Positions 24,494 through 35,288 of a stretch of 64,000 nucleotides of DNA are shown piece after piece (the first letter of the stretch is position 1; each line of letters starts with the position of its first letter). The stretch comes from Parasponia andersonii (lineage: Eukaryota > Streptophyta > Magnoliopsida > Rosales > Cannabaceae). A program made the translations under genes and the position numbers. The notes below the pieces were generated by a model that was not told where the DNA came from, ran no database searches, and saw only the letters and a program-made list of their open reading frames with translations. Location of the stretch: NCBI GenBank assembly GCA_002914805.1, contig JXTB01000070.1:235449-299448 (forward strand). Direction: 5' to 3'.

Positions 24494-25879
24494 CTAAACA
24501 AACTTGACGTCCTTCCTGGTCAACTTCGTCAAAGGCAAAGCAATTCTCGAGAAATCTTGCACAAAATGATGGTAGTAGCCTGCCAAACTAAGGAAACTAC
24601 ATACCTCTGTCACATTTCTCGGTCTTTCCCACTCCAAGACAGCTTCGATCTTAGCGAGATCGACTGAAATACCCCCGTGAAAAATCACATGGCCCAAGAA
24701 CTTCACTTCTGACATCCAAAAGTCACACTTTGATTTCTTGGCATATAACTGATGATCTCTCAAGGTCTTGAGAACTATCCCCAGATGTTCAGCATGCTCT
24801 TCTCGAGTATTAGAATATACCAGGATGTTATCGATGAACACAACCACAAAACGATCTAAAAATAGCCTGAAGATCCGATTCATGAGATCCATAAAAGCTG
24901 CGGGAGCATTTGTTAAACCAAACGGCATCACCAGAAACTCAAAATGACCATATCAAGTTCTGAATGCTGTCTTAGGTATATCATCATCCTTTATCTTCAA
25001 ATGATGATAACCAGATCTCAAATCGATCTTGGAGAAGAATCTTGAACCATCGAGTTGATCAAATAACTCATCTATCCTTGGCAAAGGATACTTGTTCTTC
25101 ACCGTTAACTGATTTAACTTCCTGTAATCCATACAAAGTCTCAACGTACCATCAGCTTTCTTCGTAAACAAAATAGGAGCACCCCAAGGGAAAGTGCTAC
25201 TACGAATAAAGCCCTTGGAAAGCAGATCATCCAACTGTTCTCTTAATTCTTCCATCTCAGCAGGTGTCATGCGATAGGCTGGAATAGAAACTGGCTGAGC
25301 TCTAGGAACTAGTTCAATACAAAATTCGATCTCCCTATCAGGTGGTAACCCTGGTAAGTCTTCAGGAAACACCTCTGAATACTCACACACCACCGGAATC
25401 CATGGGTCTTGATCGCCTGTTCTCACCTCGCCATCCATGGCAAACAAGTTTCCATAATACTCAAGTTTCTTTCTTCCACCCAAGCACGCTTTCAGAACAA
25501 GACTAGGCTTTAACGGACTCATCCCAGCCTGATAGACAATAGGTTGCCCATCACAAGGAAAAAGAGTCACCCACTTCTTATGACAGTCTACAATGGCTCG
25601 ATACTTCGACAACCAATCCATACCGAGTATCACATCATACTGTCCCATCGGCAACACAATCAAATCAGCAAGAAGCTTCCTATCACCAATCACAACTCGA
25701 CAAGACTTATACACACTAAACACATTGGCTACTCCTCCCAAAGGTGTACCCAACGACAATACATAATCCAAAACAGAAAATTCCAACCCCAACAGTTGAG
25801 TAAACAATAAGGATATGAATGAATGGGATGCACCAGTATCAAACAAAACATGTGCCCAAGAGTTTGAAAGAAGGATCAT
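24494..25879 (-). pseudogene. Chromovirus protease and reverse transcriptase region
   Basis: The 5' part carries the aspartic-protease motif [13 protein letters not shown] and [10 protein letters not shown]. The RT follows with [35 protein letters not shown] and [20 protein letters not shown], then the catalytic region and FLGHVI. This is the classical gypsy order. It is part of the broken element. Confidence 0.88.
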
Positions 25880-25950
25880 ACCGTCAACAACACCTCAGCC
25901 AGTGCGATCCTGAGTGTCGTCTGCCCTAGTAAAAGCATAGGCTTGGCCAG

Positions 25951-27106
25951 TCACCTTTCCATTCCTTTTGTCGCCTCTTCCCTGGCCAGGATGACTACTG
26001 TTGGATCCTGGACCACTACTGTCAAAACCACGCCCACCCTAACTCCCTGAGGCCTGAGTCTGAAAGTTCTAAGTAAAACCCTGAGGGTGGTACTGATGCT
26101 AATAAGGCTGAGGGGAAGTAAAAGCTTGCGAAGCACTCTGTGACTGTTGCAGCCTTGCCTGAGTGTTCTGATAAGGAACAGAACCTGACTGGCTCCTCTG
26201 TGGTCCTTCCTGAGAAAGAGGAGCTTTCTGCAGACGATTGGGACACTCCTTCTTCCGATGACCCTGCTGGCCACAAACAAAACATCCTCCGTAAGGACTG
26301 TCTCTACCATCCCCAGAAGAACCACTGTTGTTCGAGCTCCCACTGCTCGGAGTATCCTAGGCTGAGCACTGCCCCTGGTTCCTTCTGGTGGCTTTCCTGT
26401 CATCACCTCTCCGCTGGCTCCTCCTGGAATCCAAACTTGCTTCGATGGCCTCTGCCCGCTGGGTAGCCACTGTAATCTCAGGAAGAGTATGAAAAGTCTG
26501 GGTACCAATCCTGTTGAAAATGTTCCGATTCAGACGACCCCTGAACTTGGCAACTCGGTACTTCTCACTCGTACCCAGTCCAAGAGCAACACTTGCCAAC
26601 TCAGTGAACTCTATCAGGTACTCATTCACCGTTCTGTTACCTTGGGTCAACGTCTCAAATCGGTTCACAACTTCATCTTGCTGTTCCTCATTGGCATACC
26701 AGGCCTTGAAAATCCGTTCAAAGTCTTCCTAAGTCAAGCTCGCTGCATCTTGCATCCGTTCCACTGTCTCCTACCAATGAATGGCACTCCTCGTCAAACG
26801 GGTAATAGTAAACATAGCCCAAAACTCAACAGGAGTACCAAGGGCTTGAAAGTGCCTCTCCATCTCACGCAACCAAGCAATTGCCGTGAGAACTTCTGGT
26901 CTACTATCAAACTACTCTGGCTGGAGACGCAGGAACCGTTGAAGGTGATCAGCCTGATCCAACTGACGTTCCCTTGGAGCTGGAGACTGATAGTCTAGAT
27001 TGCTCATCTGGACAAATGCCTGCTGTATTGCCTCGATCAGATGAGTGAAATCTAGATAAGGAGGTTCGATATCTGGCTGGTGTCACAGAACTCTTCTTGG
27101 AGGCAT
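25951..27106 (-). pseudogene. Chromovirus gag region
   Basis: A minus-strand start codon at 27104-27106 begins MPPRRVL, close after the primer-binding site. The retrotransposon-gag core follows at about 26357-26668 (FETLTQGNRTVNEYLIEFTE, then RVAKFRGRLN). A zinc knuckle CFVCGQQGHRKKEC (CX2CX4HX4C) lies at about 26240-26285. It is part of the broken element. Confidence 0.8.
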
Positions 27107-27221
27107 CGTTACAAGTCTGAAACAATATACCAAACTGTTTGTGAGATAATGATGCATGCTTATCATAAAAATAACTTCAATCTAGTTTAGTGGTGATACG
27201 TCCGAGCATTTAAACTCAAAG

Positions 27222-27240
27222 CTCTGATACCAAAAATTTC
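27222..27240 (-). other. tRNA-iMet primer-binding site of the chromovirus
   Basis: Minus-strand TTTGGTATCAGAGC matches the initiator-methionine tRNA primer-binding site common in plant gypsy and copia elements. It lies a few bases inside the right LTR. Confidence 0.85.
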
Positions 27241-28950
27241 TATCACGACCCAAAGCCCGGGCTAGTGGCATAAGGAAAATTTCACAAAGGTGGGAAATTC
27301 CTTGATTTATTTGAAAAGTGTCAAAAGTTCTAGTTTTTAAAAAAACGGTCCATTTAAGTAAAGTAATCGGAATTCCATCCCGTGAACCACTCCCATAATT
27401 CGTATACACCATTAAACATGGATTGAACACTTATTTAAAAATACAAAATTAAATATAAAACTCATCATCATCATCATCCACCAAAAAGTCAAACACCAGA
27501 ATGGCATACATTAGTTTGAAGACAAAATAGAAAGCAGTAATCTTAGTTCAATGCTAACACAAAATCCAAATAGTCCAAAGACTATGACAACAAACTCTTA
27601 GCATTACCAAGAGATGAACTGCAATCCAGATGACCTCTTACTCCTCTTAATCACCAAGATCGCACTGGACACCACCTGAGAAGGAAGGTAGGGGGGTAAG
27701 CATAAAATGCCCAGTAAGAAAAACAATTACCTCGATCAAAAACATTTAGTGATGGGGAATTCCTGCATAGTTAGTTTAGTCCAAAACATCCATATATATA
27801 CATAATCCAAACCAGAAATTCATATATATATATATAAAGCAGTATAATTAAAACCATTCAATTCATATGCACATGACACAAATCGACCCATACCCATGAG
27901 CTCACATCCTATCATCTGTGGAAAACCCAGGATGATGGTACTAAATGTACCTAATAGCCTGCCTAACACCTAAGCCCATGCACGGAGGGGACACCCATGT
28001 GTCGCCTACCAAACCTGGAGGGAGACCCGAATTGACTACACCTGCCAAATGGGGAGGTAATCAGAAGTAACAAAATCCCGTGGGAGTTTATGGACTTTCA
28101 CCGATGGTAGGGCATGCAGCGCCACACTGTAAACCCAAGATGCTAACACAGTGCTCGTGTATAATCCAATGACACGTGCAATACAGAATGGAAGTGCGAA
28201 AATAACTATGCTCGGGTTTTTCAATAAAATCGGCATACTAGGTTTTTATAGAAAAACAGACAGCATAACGGCCATATTTTTAATATACCAAAAATAACCT
28301 ACACTCAGAAAATTTCCAGAGCAATACAGAATATATCTCATACAACAAATTCCTATCACAGATATTTAAATAGTCTAAAAATCACGTTTATTCTCATATG
28401 TTACAGAAAGTAAGTTTTATTCGAAAACGATGTAAAACACATGTAATTGAATCCCTACCTCGCTCGAATAGCAATACTACGCTATTAAGTCCTCAAGGTG
28501 TCGTTGACGATCGCTCAGAGGGTCGGGAACCAATTCCAAGCCCTCGATCATCCTCTTATGAAAAACAAACTTCTCACCGGAGCTTCAATTTCACAAACAA
28601 ACTTCTTCACTGAATTCCTAGAACCTAAAATAGCTAGGTTAGATATATAACTTGTCTAATTCGGGTCGGGTCCACACCGGACCGGTTGTACGCAAAACAA
28701 GACAAAATCTCAAACGTCCGATCTCGATTTTTGTGCCAATAACCAAACCACACAATATATATATATATATCAAACTTCTCTATTTTCTGAGTACATTCCA
28801 AAAATGAACTCAAAAATACAATCCAACGGCCGGATCAAAAACTAATATTCAAAACTCAAAAATACCCAAAATTGGCAACTTTTGATCCGGACAGTATGTG
28901 GTTGAGATATATATACTTTAACGATCCTTGCAACGATACGAATCCAACGA
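27241..28950 (-). repeat. 5' LTR of the chromovirus (right copy)
   Basis: Homologous to 20502-22430, starting at TATCACGACCC. It includes the same GTGTCGCCTACCAAACCTGG block and (AT)n tract. Similarity to the left copy stops at about 28950. Confidence 0.85.
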
Positions 28951-29551
28951 GATATATATGTCTAACCTAGGGTTTTTGGATACTTTGAATTCAGTGGTGA
29001 AGTCTGTTTCATGAATTGAAGCTCCGTTTGAAAATCAAATTTTCAAACCAAGGAACCAAAGTTTCGAAAACAACGTCCACTCTTCTAAACGACACTGAAA
29101 TAACGCTAAACTTTTTTCATAGCCTTGTAATGCTAGTTGGATGCTCGATTGAGGTAGAGATTCAATTACTTGATTCAAGAATTAATCTAGTTTATGAATT
29201 TTACATATTTTTAATAAATTTAGAATTTCGTGAAATAATTTATAAAAATTGTGTTTATATCCATTTCTTACCTGATTTGAAATATAAACTACTTGGGAGA
29301 CACGTCACACTAGTCGGCGTGTCATATACTATTTTGGAATATTTTCTGCAGGAAATAGATTTTTGGGTTTCGATAGAAAATAGCCGTTGTAATGCTAAAA
29401 TTTTTAGAAAATCCAAAATGGTTTGAGAACTCAATTTTGAGGACTGGAAGTGATTTGATTAAAGAATACTGCATGGTTATTTTGACATTTTGTGGAAATG
29501 GTGCATATCTTTATTCTGTCATTTATAAAACATTTGCATACATTCATATAT

Positions 29552-29695
29552 TTACGATGCCCTACATCGGGTGATCGGATTTACGATGCCCCACAATAGG
29601 TGATCGGACTTACGATGCCCTACATCGGGTAATCAGACTTACGATGTCCCACATAGGGTGATCGGACTTACAACGCCTCTTTAAATGGCTCGGAC
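29552..29695 (+). repeat. 29-bp tandem repeat within an LTR, five units
   Basis: Units start at 29552, 29581, 29610, 29639 and 29668, with a period of exactly 29 bp for the first four. The consensus begins TTACGATGCCCTACATCGGG and ends TGATCGGAC. The fifth unit is diverged and one base shorter. Each unit contains the near-palindrome CCCTACATCGGG. Confidence 0.9.
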
Positions 29696-29892
29696 TTATG
29701 AGTGATCCACCAAGACAATTCGGACATCATGATTGCATATATGGTTGTATATCGGCTTGAATAGATATGTACTGGTTTTGATGAATGTTTTAAAATGGGT
29801 TGGAATATTTGAACCGTTGGACTATGATTTCTACTTGATTTTTGTGAACTGTTTTGAATGGAATACCAACCATGTAGGACCTTCAACATGAG

Positions 29893-29893
<1 letters not shown>

Positions 29894-29930
<37 letters not shown>
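29894..29930. repeat. (TA)n microsatellite
   Basis: An almost pure run of alternating T and A of about 37 bases inside the LTR piece. Confidence 0.95.
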
Positions 29931-29931
<1 letters not shown>

Positions 29932-30424
29932 AACTTGTAATCGATTCTCTACTGTGCATTAGCTCACCCTCTTTCTTCCTATCAGGTGGCACACAGTATA
30001 ATTTGGATCAGAAGAGTTAGATCGAAGCATTTGCAGAACAATTAGTTTATTTATAATTTGGTAAATTCCTACGAGACTTGTGAAATATTTAAATTTGAGT
30101 AGGAATTTGGATTTTATTAAACTATATAATTAGAACATGAAATCTAAACATGGCTTGTATTACTTATGTCTGGGTTTGAGTGTGAGATGATTTGTGATAT
30201 ACGACTATTAAACAATTGTTTTAATTACGGTCTATGTTTAATGAGTGACGCGTAACTGTAGAATTTTATTTTCAATTAAATATTTTGTTGAGGCCAGTTT
30301 TGAAAGGTTAGAGATCTGGGGCAAAATTTTGAATGAATTGAATCTTTTTGTTTATTATTTTTTTTGGTATTTCTAATTTATAAAATACTCATTCTGCCAT
30401 TGACTCCGGCCTCAGGTTGTGACA

Positions 30425-30800
30425 AGTTGAACCTCAATTTATACAAAACAAAACGTCTAAGGAGCTCATTCAATCGCTCAAACATTGGTTTTTGCATAAT
30501 CGAAGTGTAAGGAGCGATGCCCAAATACCTTTTTATAGTAGTGTGTTAATAAATTATAAATATATATATATATATATACATATAATATCAAAGACTCTTG
30601 TCTATGTCATATTAAACAGAATCATATGGAAGGTCAGCATGCCATGTTGCTTATTAAATAACGTTTCGTAAAAAATAAAAATAATTACGAATCATAGAAA
30701 GTAAAAATAATTACAAAGACACTTGTCTAACCTCATATATATATATATATACATGGTTAGATAATACTATTTTTATTTATATGTGTAAGTAAAATATATG
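30425..30800. other. Unassigned DNA between LTR and CACTA-like repeats
   Basis: No coding region is recognised. CCTTTTTATAGTAGTG at 30528-30543 resembles a reversed CACTA terminus but has no supporting subterminal repeats beside it. (TA)n tracts lie near 30560 and 30735. Confidence 0.4.
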
Positions 30801-31690
30801 AGTCAGTTCCACTTATGTGTGGGTGAAAACATTTACTCACACTCATATGTGTGGGTAAATTTAACAATAATAGTTCAAAATTACTCACACATAATATATG
30901 TAGGTATCTTATGTGTAGATAAAAAAAATTAGTCAATACCACATAAGCTAAAAAATAGTAGAAAAAATTTCCGCCAAACTCTAACACGAGTGGGATTCAA
31001 GGCGCCAACTTATATGTGGGTGAAAGCATTCACTTATAGTTATATGTGTAGACAAATTTATTATTATCAGTACTTTGTGTACCCACAAAGTCCAAATTAC
31101 CCTCACATCATATGTGTAGGTATATTATGTATGGGTAAAAGAAATTTGTCAAAGCCACATAAACTATAAAATGGTGGAAAAAATTCCTACCAAACTCTAA
31201 GATAAGCGGAAATTTAAGGCACCAACTTATATATGAGTGAAAGCATTCACTTACAGTGTTATGTGTGGGCAAATTTATTATTATCGACACTTTTTGTACC
31301 CACACATTATGCGTAGTAAAAAGTCTAAAATGACCCACACATAATATTTATGGACAAACTATGTGTGGGTAAAAGAGAATAGTATAATTACACATCAACG
31401 CCAATAAGCAAAACAAAGGTGGACAAAATTCTCGCCAACGTCTAAAATTTAGGATGCTAAATTATGTGTGGATGATAATATTCATTTATACTAATGTGTG
31501 TGGGTAAATTTATTAATTTCGATACTCCTTTCAATATGTGTGGATAAAATACTAAAATTACCCACACATAAGATGTGAGGGTAAATTATGTGTGGGTAAA
31601 AGAGGTAATTTTCCGTAATACTTGACCTAGTCAAAAGTTTTGACCAAAATTATGTGTGAGTAAAAAGGGTAATTTTCCGTAATAATCAAC
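30800..31690. repeat. Palindromic TGTGGGT array, candidate CACTA subterminal repeats
   Basis: Four higher-order units start near 30811, 31010, 31227 and 31462 (spacings about 200-235 bp). Each contains TATGTGTGGGTGAAAGCATT, then a TGTGGGTAAATTTATTATTA variant, then the inverse ACCCACACATAAT. The array ends in ATGTGTGGGTAAAAGAGGTAATTTTCC. Dense inverted short motifs of this kind are typical of the subterminal transposase-binding regions of plant CACTA transposons. No intact CACTA terminus was found at its edge. Confidence 0.6.
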
Positions 31691-31960
31691 TTAGTTAAAA
31701 TTTTTGACCAGGTCAAAAAATTCAAAATTGACAGAGACCGTTTCGGAAAGACAACCGAGCATGTTTGACTAAGGTTGAAATTATTCGACTGCGGTCAAAC
31801 CCCAATCAAATATCAGTTGAAAATTTTTGATAGATAGCTTCGACCCAGTCGAAAATTTTCGATAAGGATTGAAATATTCCAATCATAGGTCGAAAAATGA
31901 TCAGCACAACTAAAAGAGTCAGTTGAACAAGTTCGACCACAATCAAAATTTTTTGACCTT
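31620..31960. repeat. Segment dense in GACC/GGTC and CGAC/GTCG short motifs
   Basis: Short blocks such as TTTTGACC, GGTCAAAA, TTCGACC and GTCGAAAATTTTCGA recur in both orientations at intervals of about 20-40 bases. This may be a second subterminal-repeat region next to the TGTGGGT array. No coding sequence is seen. Confidence 0.5.
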
Positions 31961-31969
31961 AGGAATTAA

Positions 31970-33060
31970 TTTTGAAAATATTAATGAGTGGGCCTCATTT
32001 TTCATCACAAGAATTTAGTAAACCCCTAAATATAAATTCCCCGAGTGGATTTTAAAAGAATTTTATTATTCTCTCACTAAACTTTTCTAATCCTTCCCTA
32101 GAGTTTTCTAATTCTCTCCCTATTCAAGGTAAGCAAACCTCCATGAAAATAACCCTTTTGTAAGTATCCTTTATATTTTGTTTTAAATAAAATCATACAA
32201 GGTGTTAATTTTGCATTTCCATCTAAAAGAAAGTTTTTAAACGTAACATTTATCATTTTGTTTTTATTTTTCTTCTTCAATTTTTTCCACTTTATTTTAG
32301 TTTATTTTTTTGTTGTTATTTTGATTGTCTATGTGCTTGGAGTACCATTTAAGGTATATGCTAATGGTTTTGTTTTTTTTAATAAGAAAATAAAATAAAA
32401 AGGACTTGTTTCTCAGAGGCTCATAGTTAAAACATAGGGGTCAAGAATAGAAATCTCACAATATGGCTCCACATATATATTTTGAATTTGTATATTATGG
32501 AATGTTTTTAAATGGAAAGTTTCTAATATGGTTATGTTTCCACGTTTCTTTTTTCCGCATTTTATTACAAATATGTAATATTACATTTGTTTTTCGCTCC
32601 TACTACAAAAATACTTTGGCTCCACCGCTGATTACAACAAAGTCCTCTCCCTTCACACAAATGCCCAACCGGAAACTCATTTTGAAGAGTTAAAAATTCC
32701 AAAAACCCATTTTTACAAATCAAAGATTAAAATTATTTTCTTACAACCCCCATTGTCCCACCAAAACACCGAACCCATTCTCAGAACTTAAACTCAATAG
32801 TAAAATGTTCTTCCTCGGAATTTCAACATGTCATAAGCTTTAAGTTTCGTCTTTGAGGCAGCAACAATGACTTCCACCTTCGGAGGGGTAAGGTAGACAT
32901 TCAACATATATCAAGCCATACCCTTGTTCTTTGCATGGTCTTTTTCAGTCGCTCCTGTTTTCACATGTTCCAAGATAGACGACGCATGGATTTTCATCAT
33001 TTGATTCTCCAACTTCTGTGTAAAGGAATAACAAATTCGTTAATTAATATTTCAACAATT
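31970..33060. other. AT-rich DNA upstream of the transposase fragment
   Basis: No confident gene. CTCCTACTACAAAAATAC near 32597 resembles a degraded CACTA terminus, which would suit an element running right to 35288, but the match is weak. Confidence 0.35.
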
Positions 33061-33079
33061 CAAAGAAAAATTTAATTGG

Positions 33080-33375
33080 TTGTGCAGGAAGAGAAGATTT
33101 ACAATACTCACTCTGTTAATCTCGAGATCTAAACAGTTTAGGAATGATATAGATATTTATTTGGCACCGTTGATAGATTATTTAAAAAGTCTATGGAATA
33201 GAGTCGATTGTTATGATGCAAAGAAAAATGAGAGATTTAATTTAAGGACAATATTATTGTGGACAATCAATGATTTCTCTGCATATAGTAATTTGTCTAG
33301 ACATTGTGCAAAGGATTACAAAGCATGCCCAAAGGAAGAAAAATCTGTCATTGCTCATACAGTCAGTGATTCAAC
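33080..33375 (+). pseudogene. CACTA (En/Spm) TNP2-like transposase fragment
   Basis: The translation DIDIYLAPLIDYLKSLWNR, then YDAKKNERFNLRTILLWTIN and DFSAYSNLSRH, then YKACP, matches the central region of plant TNP2-type transposases (Transposase_21 family). The family consensus has 'D-IDVYLQPLI-DEL-LW', 'FNLRA-LLWTINDFPAYGNLSG' and 'G-KACP'. Only about 100 codons are recognisable and the rest of the protein is missing or too diverged. It lies within the CACTA remnant that ends at 35288, on the same strand as expected. Confidence 0.8.
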
Positions 33376-33759
33376 CTCAATAGAAAAAAGTGGTTCCTTT
33401 ATCATCATCTAGTGCTGGACCCATGTATTCAGAGTTGCCTATACAAACTCCTTATCTTCTCCCAATATTGAAGTATTTGTATTCAATAATTTCAAAATTT
33501 ATCATCAATAGTGATGGAATAAGAGATATGCGGGATTAAGGAGCATTAACTTTATGTGGCAACAGAAGACATAATATATTTTTCTCTTCTCTAAGAGATT
33601 TGTGCTATATGCATCTCAATATATATCAAGTATATCAACTTTTTTATACATATTGCATATTTTCTTAATTTATAGTTACATAATATATTTTTGGTTTCTA
33701 ATTAGGTACTGGTACCATGAAATTTTGAGTTTTGAACGACTGCACTTATTTTAATTTAT

Positions 33760-34045
33760 TGATCCTTCTGTCTTATCTAAAATTTCCAGTGCAAAAAATG
33801 ATAGTCGTCCTCATGATCTTGTACAAAGACTCCATGTAGCAAGCAAAGGAATTCTATTATTAGCTCCTTATAATCTTGGGTAAATATTATCTTTCTTTGA
33901 CTAAAATGTTATATGGTTGATTTCTTTATATTTTCTTCTTGTCATAATTAGTTACATTACTTTGAATAGGCAATATTGAATATTGATGGTGATTAAAGTA
34001 GCCTAAGAAAATATTTATTTTTTTGATTCACTTGGACACTGACCA
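33760..34045 (+). pseudogene. Ulp1-like (peptidase C48) fragment in the CACTA remnant
   Basis: Plus-strand translation gives HVASKGILLLAPYNLG up to a GT at 33880. After an AG at 33968-33969 it continues QY, a stop, then ILMVIKVA, a stop, then ENIYFFDSLG. Spliced, this resembles the Ulp1 peptidase stretch 'PYN..HW.L.VI......YFLDSL'. The HW catalytic histidine position reads QY here and two stops occur, so it is dead. Ulp1-like domains are known passengers of plant CACTA and Mutator-like elements. The assignment rests on a short motif match. Confidence 0.5.
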
Positions 34046-34899
34046 AGATAGGATACTCAAAATCTCATAAATTGGTTAGTGTAGTTTATAATATAATATA
34101 CTTAATATATGTTTATGTAAGTAATCCACTAGTAATAAGATATTTATTTTCTTTTAATACATTCCAAATACATAATGTGGACAAGTAAAAAAGGAGACAA
34201 CAACCAAGGTGGTATGCCATTAAGGTGTGATCTATAAGGATTATAATATGAACTTATTAAGGTATGCAATTGATGTTCATATATTTTAACTATATATAGT
34301 TATCATCATAATCATAGTAACCATCTCAACCCAATTACATAGAGTATAGTTTTTATGTCTTGTGCATGATACAAGACTTGGTGAAAGATAATAGTCTAGT
34401 GGATTATATTGGATCAAATGTAAGTATCTTGATACTTTACTTTGTTTGTCTAAAAGTATTTCAGTTCATACATGTGCTTGTCATTTTTAGTTACTAAATT
34501 TGATTTGTATTTATAAACTTATATTGTCATGGCCAAAAAATTTATTCAGTGGACGATATCAATAAAATGCATGAAGAATGGGCCATAACCATAACCAATC
34601 ATCTATGATTGGTCTCGATTAGTTAAACTATATTCTTAGACTTAGTTATTAGTATAATACATCAGAATTCTATTGTAAGTTTTACTGATATTCTTAAGTA
34701 TTAGGTTATATTTCTAATTTATTAACTTTATGTATGTAAGTTAGACTAGTGTAATCTTGAATTAAGTTAATTAACTTGTAAGTGGGAGTGGTACACATAT
34801 TATGTTGTATTTGTTTATGTAATGAAATTTTAGTTGTATACATTTATTTGTGAATTTATCTAGGTCTAAATATGGTAGAAGTCAAATGAGACTGTTTAT

Positions 34900-35288
34900 A
34901 TGCAGATTTTTATTGTGTGGAATTTTATAACTTATCCACAGGAAGGGAAAAAGATTTCCCTTGGAGTGGGCCTTTAACGGTTATTCACGTGGACCCCCCG
35001 TTAAAGGGCAATTGGAAGCCCGCTGCTAAATAGGATCAATTGTGGCAGTTATATCTGAATCATTGTAATTGATCACCGCCAAAGACATTTAATAAAGGTT
35101 ATAACTGCCATTGAATATATCAATTACGGTGGTTCTCATTAATTGATCTATCTATTTTGGCGGTTATCAACTGCAGTTAAAAGTGTAATTTTTTAACAGC
35201 ATTTGTACTAACAACAGTTTTCAACCACCATGATATTATTAATTACGGCAGTTTTTAACCACTGTGAATATCTTTTTTTGTAGCAGTG
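34900..35288 (+). mobile_element. Right terminus and subterminal repeats of a CACTA transposon
   Basis: The stretch ends in CTTTTTTTGTAGCAGTG. Its reverse, CACTGCTACAAAAAAAG, is a canonical CACTA terminal inverted repeat. The preceding 350 bases hold repeated variants of AATTACGGCGGTT and AACCGCC in both orientations, the subterminal pattern of plant CACTA elements. A partner left terminus could not be fixed with confidence. Confidence 0.75.

Larger units (their letters stand above)
20502..28950 (-). mobile_element. Ty3/gypsy chromovirus, broken, minus strand
   Basis: Two long LTRs, 20502-22430 and 27241-28950, enclose about 4.8 kb encoding, in order on the minus strand, gag, protease, reverse transcriptase, RNase H, integrase and a chromodomain-like tail. 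The RT-before-integrase order identifies Ty3/gypsy. The tail and the long LTRs point to a chromovirus, probably the Tekay/Del group. A tRNA-iMet primer-binding site and a polypurine tract sit at the expected places. The reading frame has about half a dozen breaks, so this is a fossil. By eye the LTRs differ at about 6-8% of sites, suggesting insertion within the last few million years. It lies in the LINE endonuclease. The right LTR is recognisable to about 28950, where a different LTR family begins. Confidence 0.9.
28951..30424 (+). mobile_element. Part of a second gypsy-type LTR, opposite orientation
   Basis: From about 28951 the sequence resembles the solo LTR at 10396-13052 rather than the chromovirus. 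Both share TTTTTGGATACT/GCTC, CTGAATTCAGTGGTGA-like and CTCCGTTTGAAAA blocks, and a late block with GCTCACCC...CTATCAGGTG. It ends in GGTTGTGACA at 30424, a canonical gypsy LTR end. No partner or interior is visible. It contains a 29-bp tandem array and a long (TA)n tract. Confidence 0.7.

Noticed and set aside
29016-29574. Open frames of 136 and 60 codons
   Set aside because: They lie inside an LTR portion, have no domain and are not conserved in the related solo LTR.
29552-29695. CRISPR-like array
   Set aside because: The units are directly adjacent with no spacers and sit in a plant LTR. It is a simple tandem repeat.
30528-30543. CCTTTTTATAGTAGTG as a CACTA terminus
   Set aside because: The orientation would place the element body to the left, where an LTR lies and no subterminal repeats are seen. 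Probably chance or an isolated scrap.
32597-32615. CTCCTACTACAAAAATAC as the left terminus of the CACTA remnant
   Set aside because: The first bases do not match CACTG and no duplicated trinucleotide could be verified, so the left end was left open.
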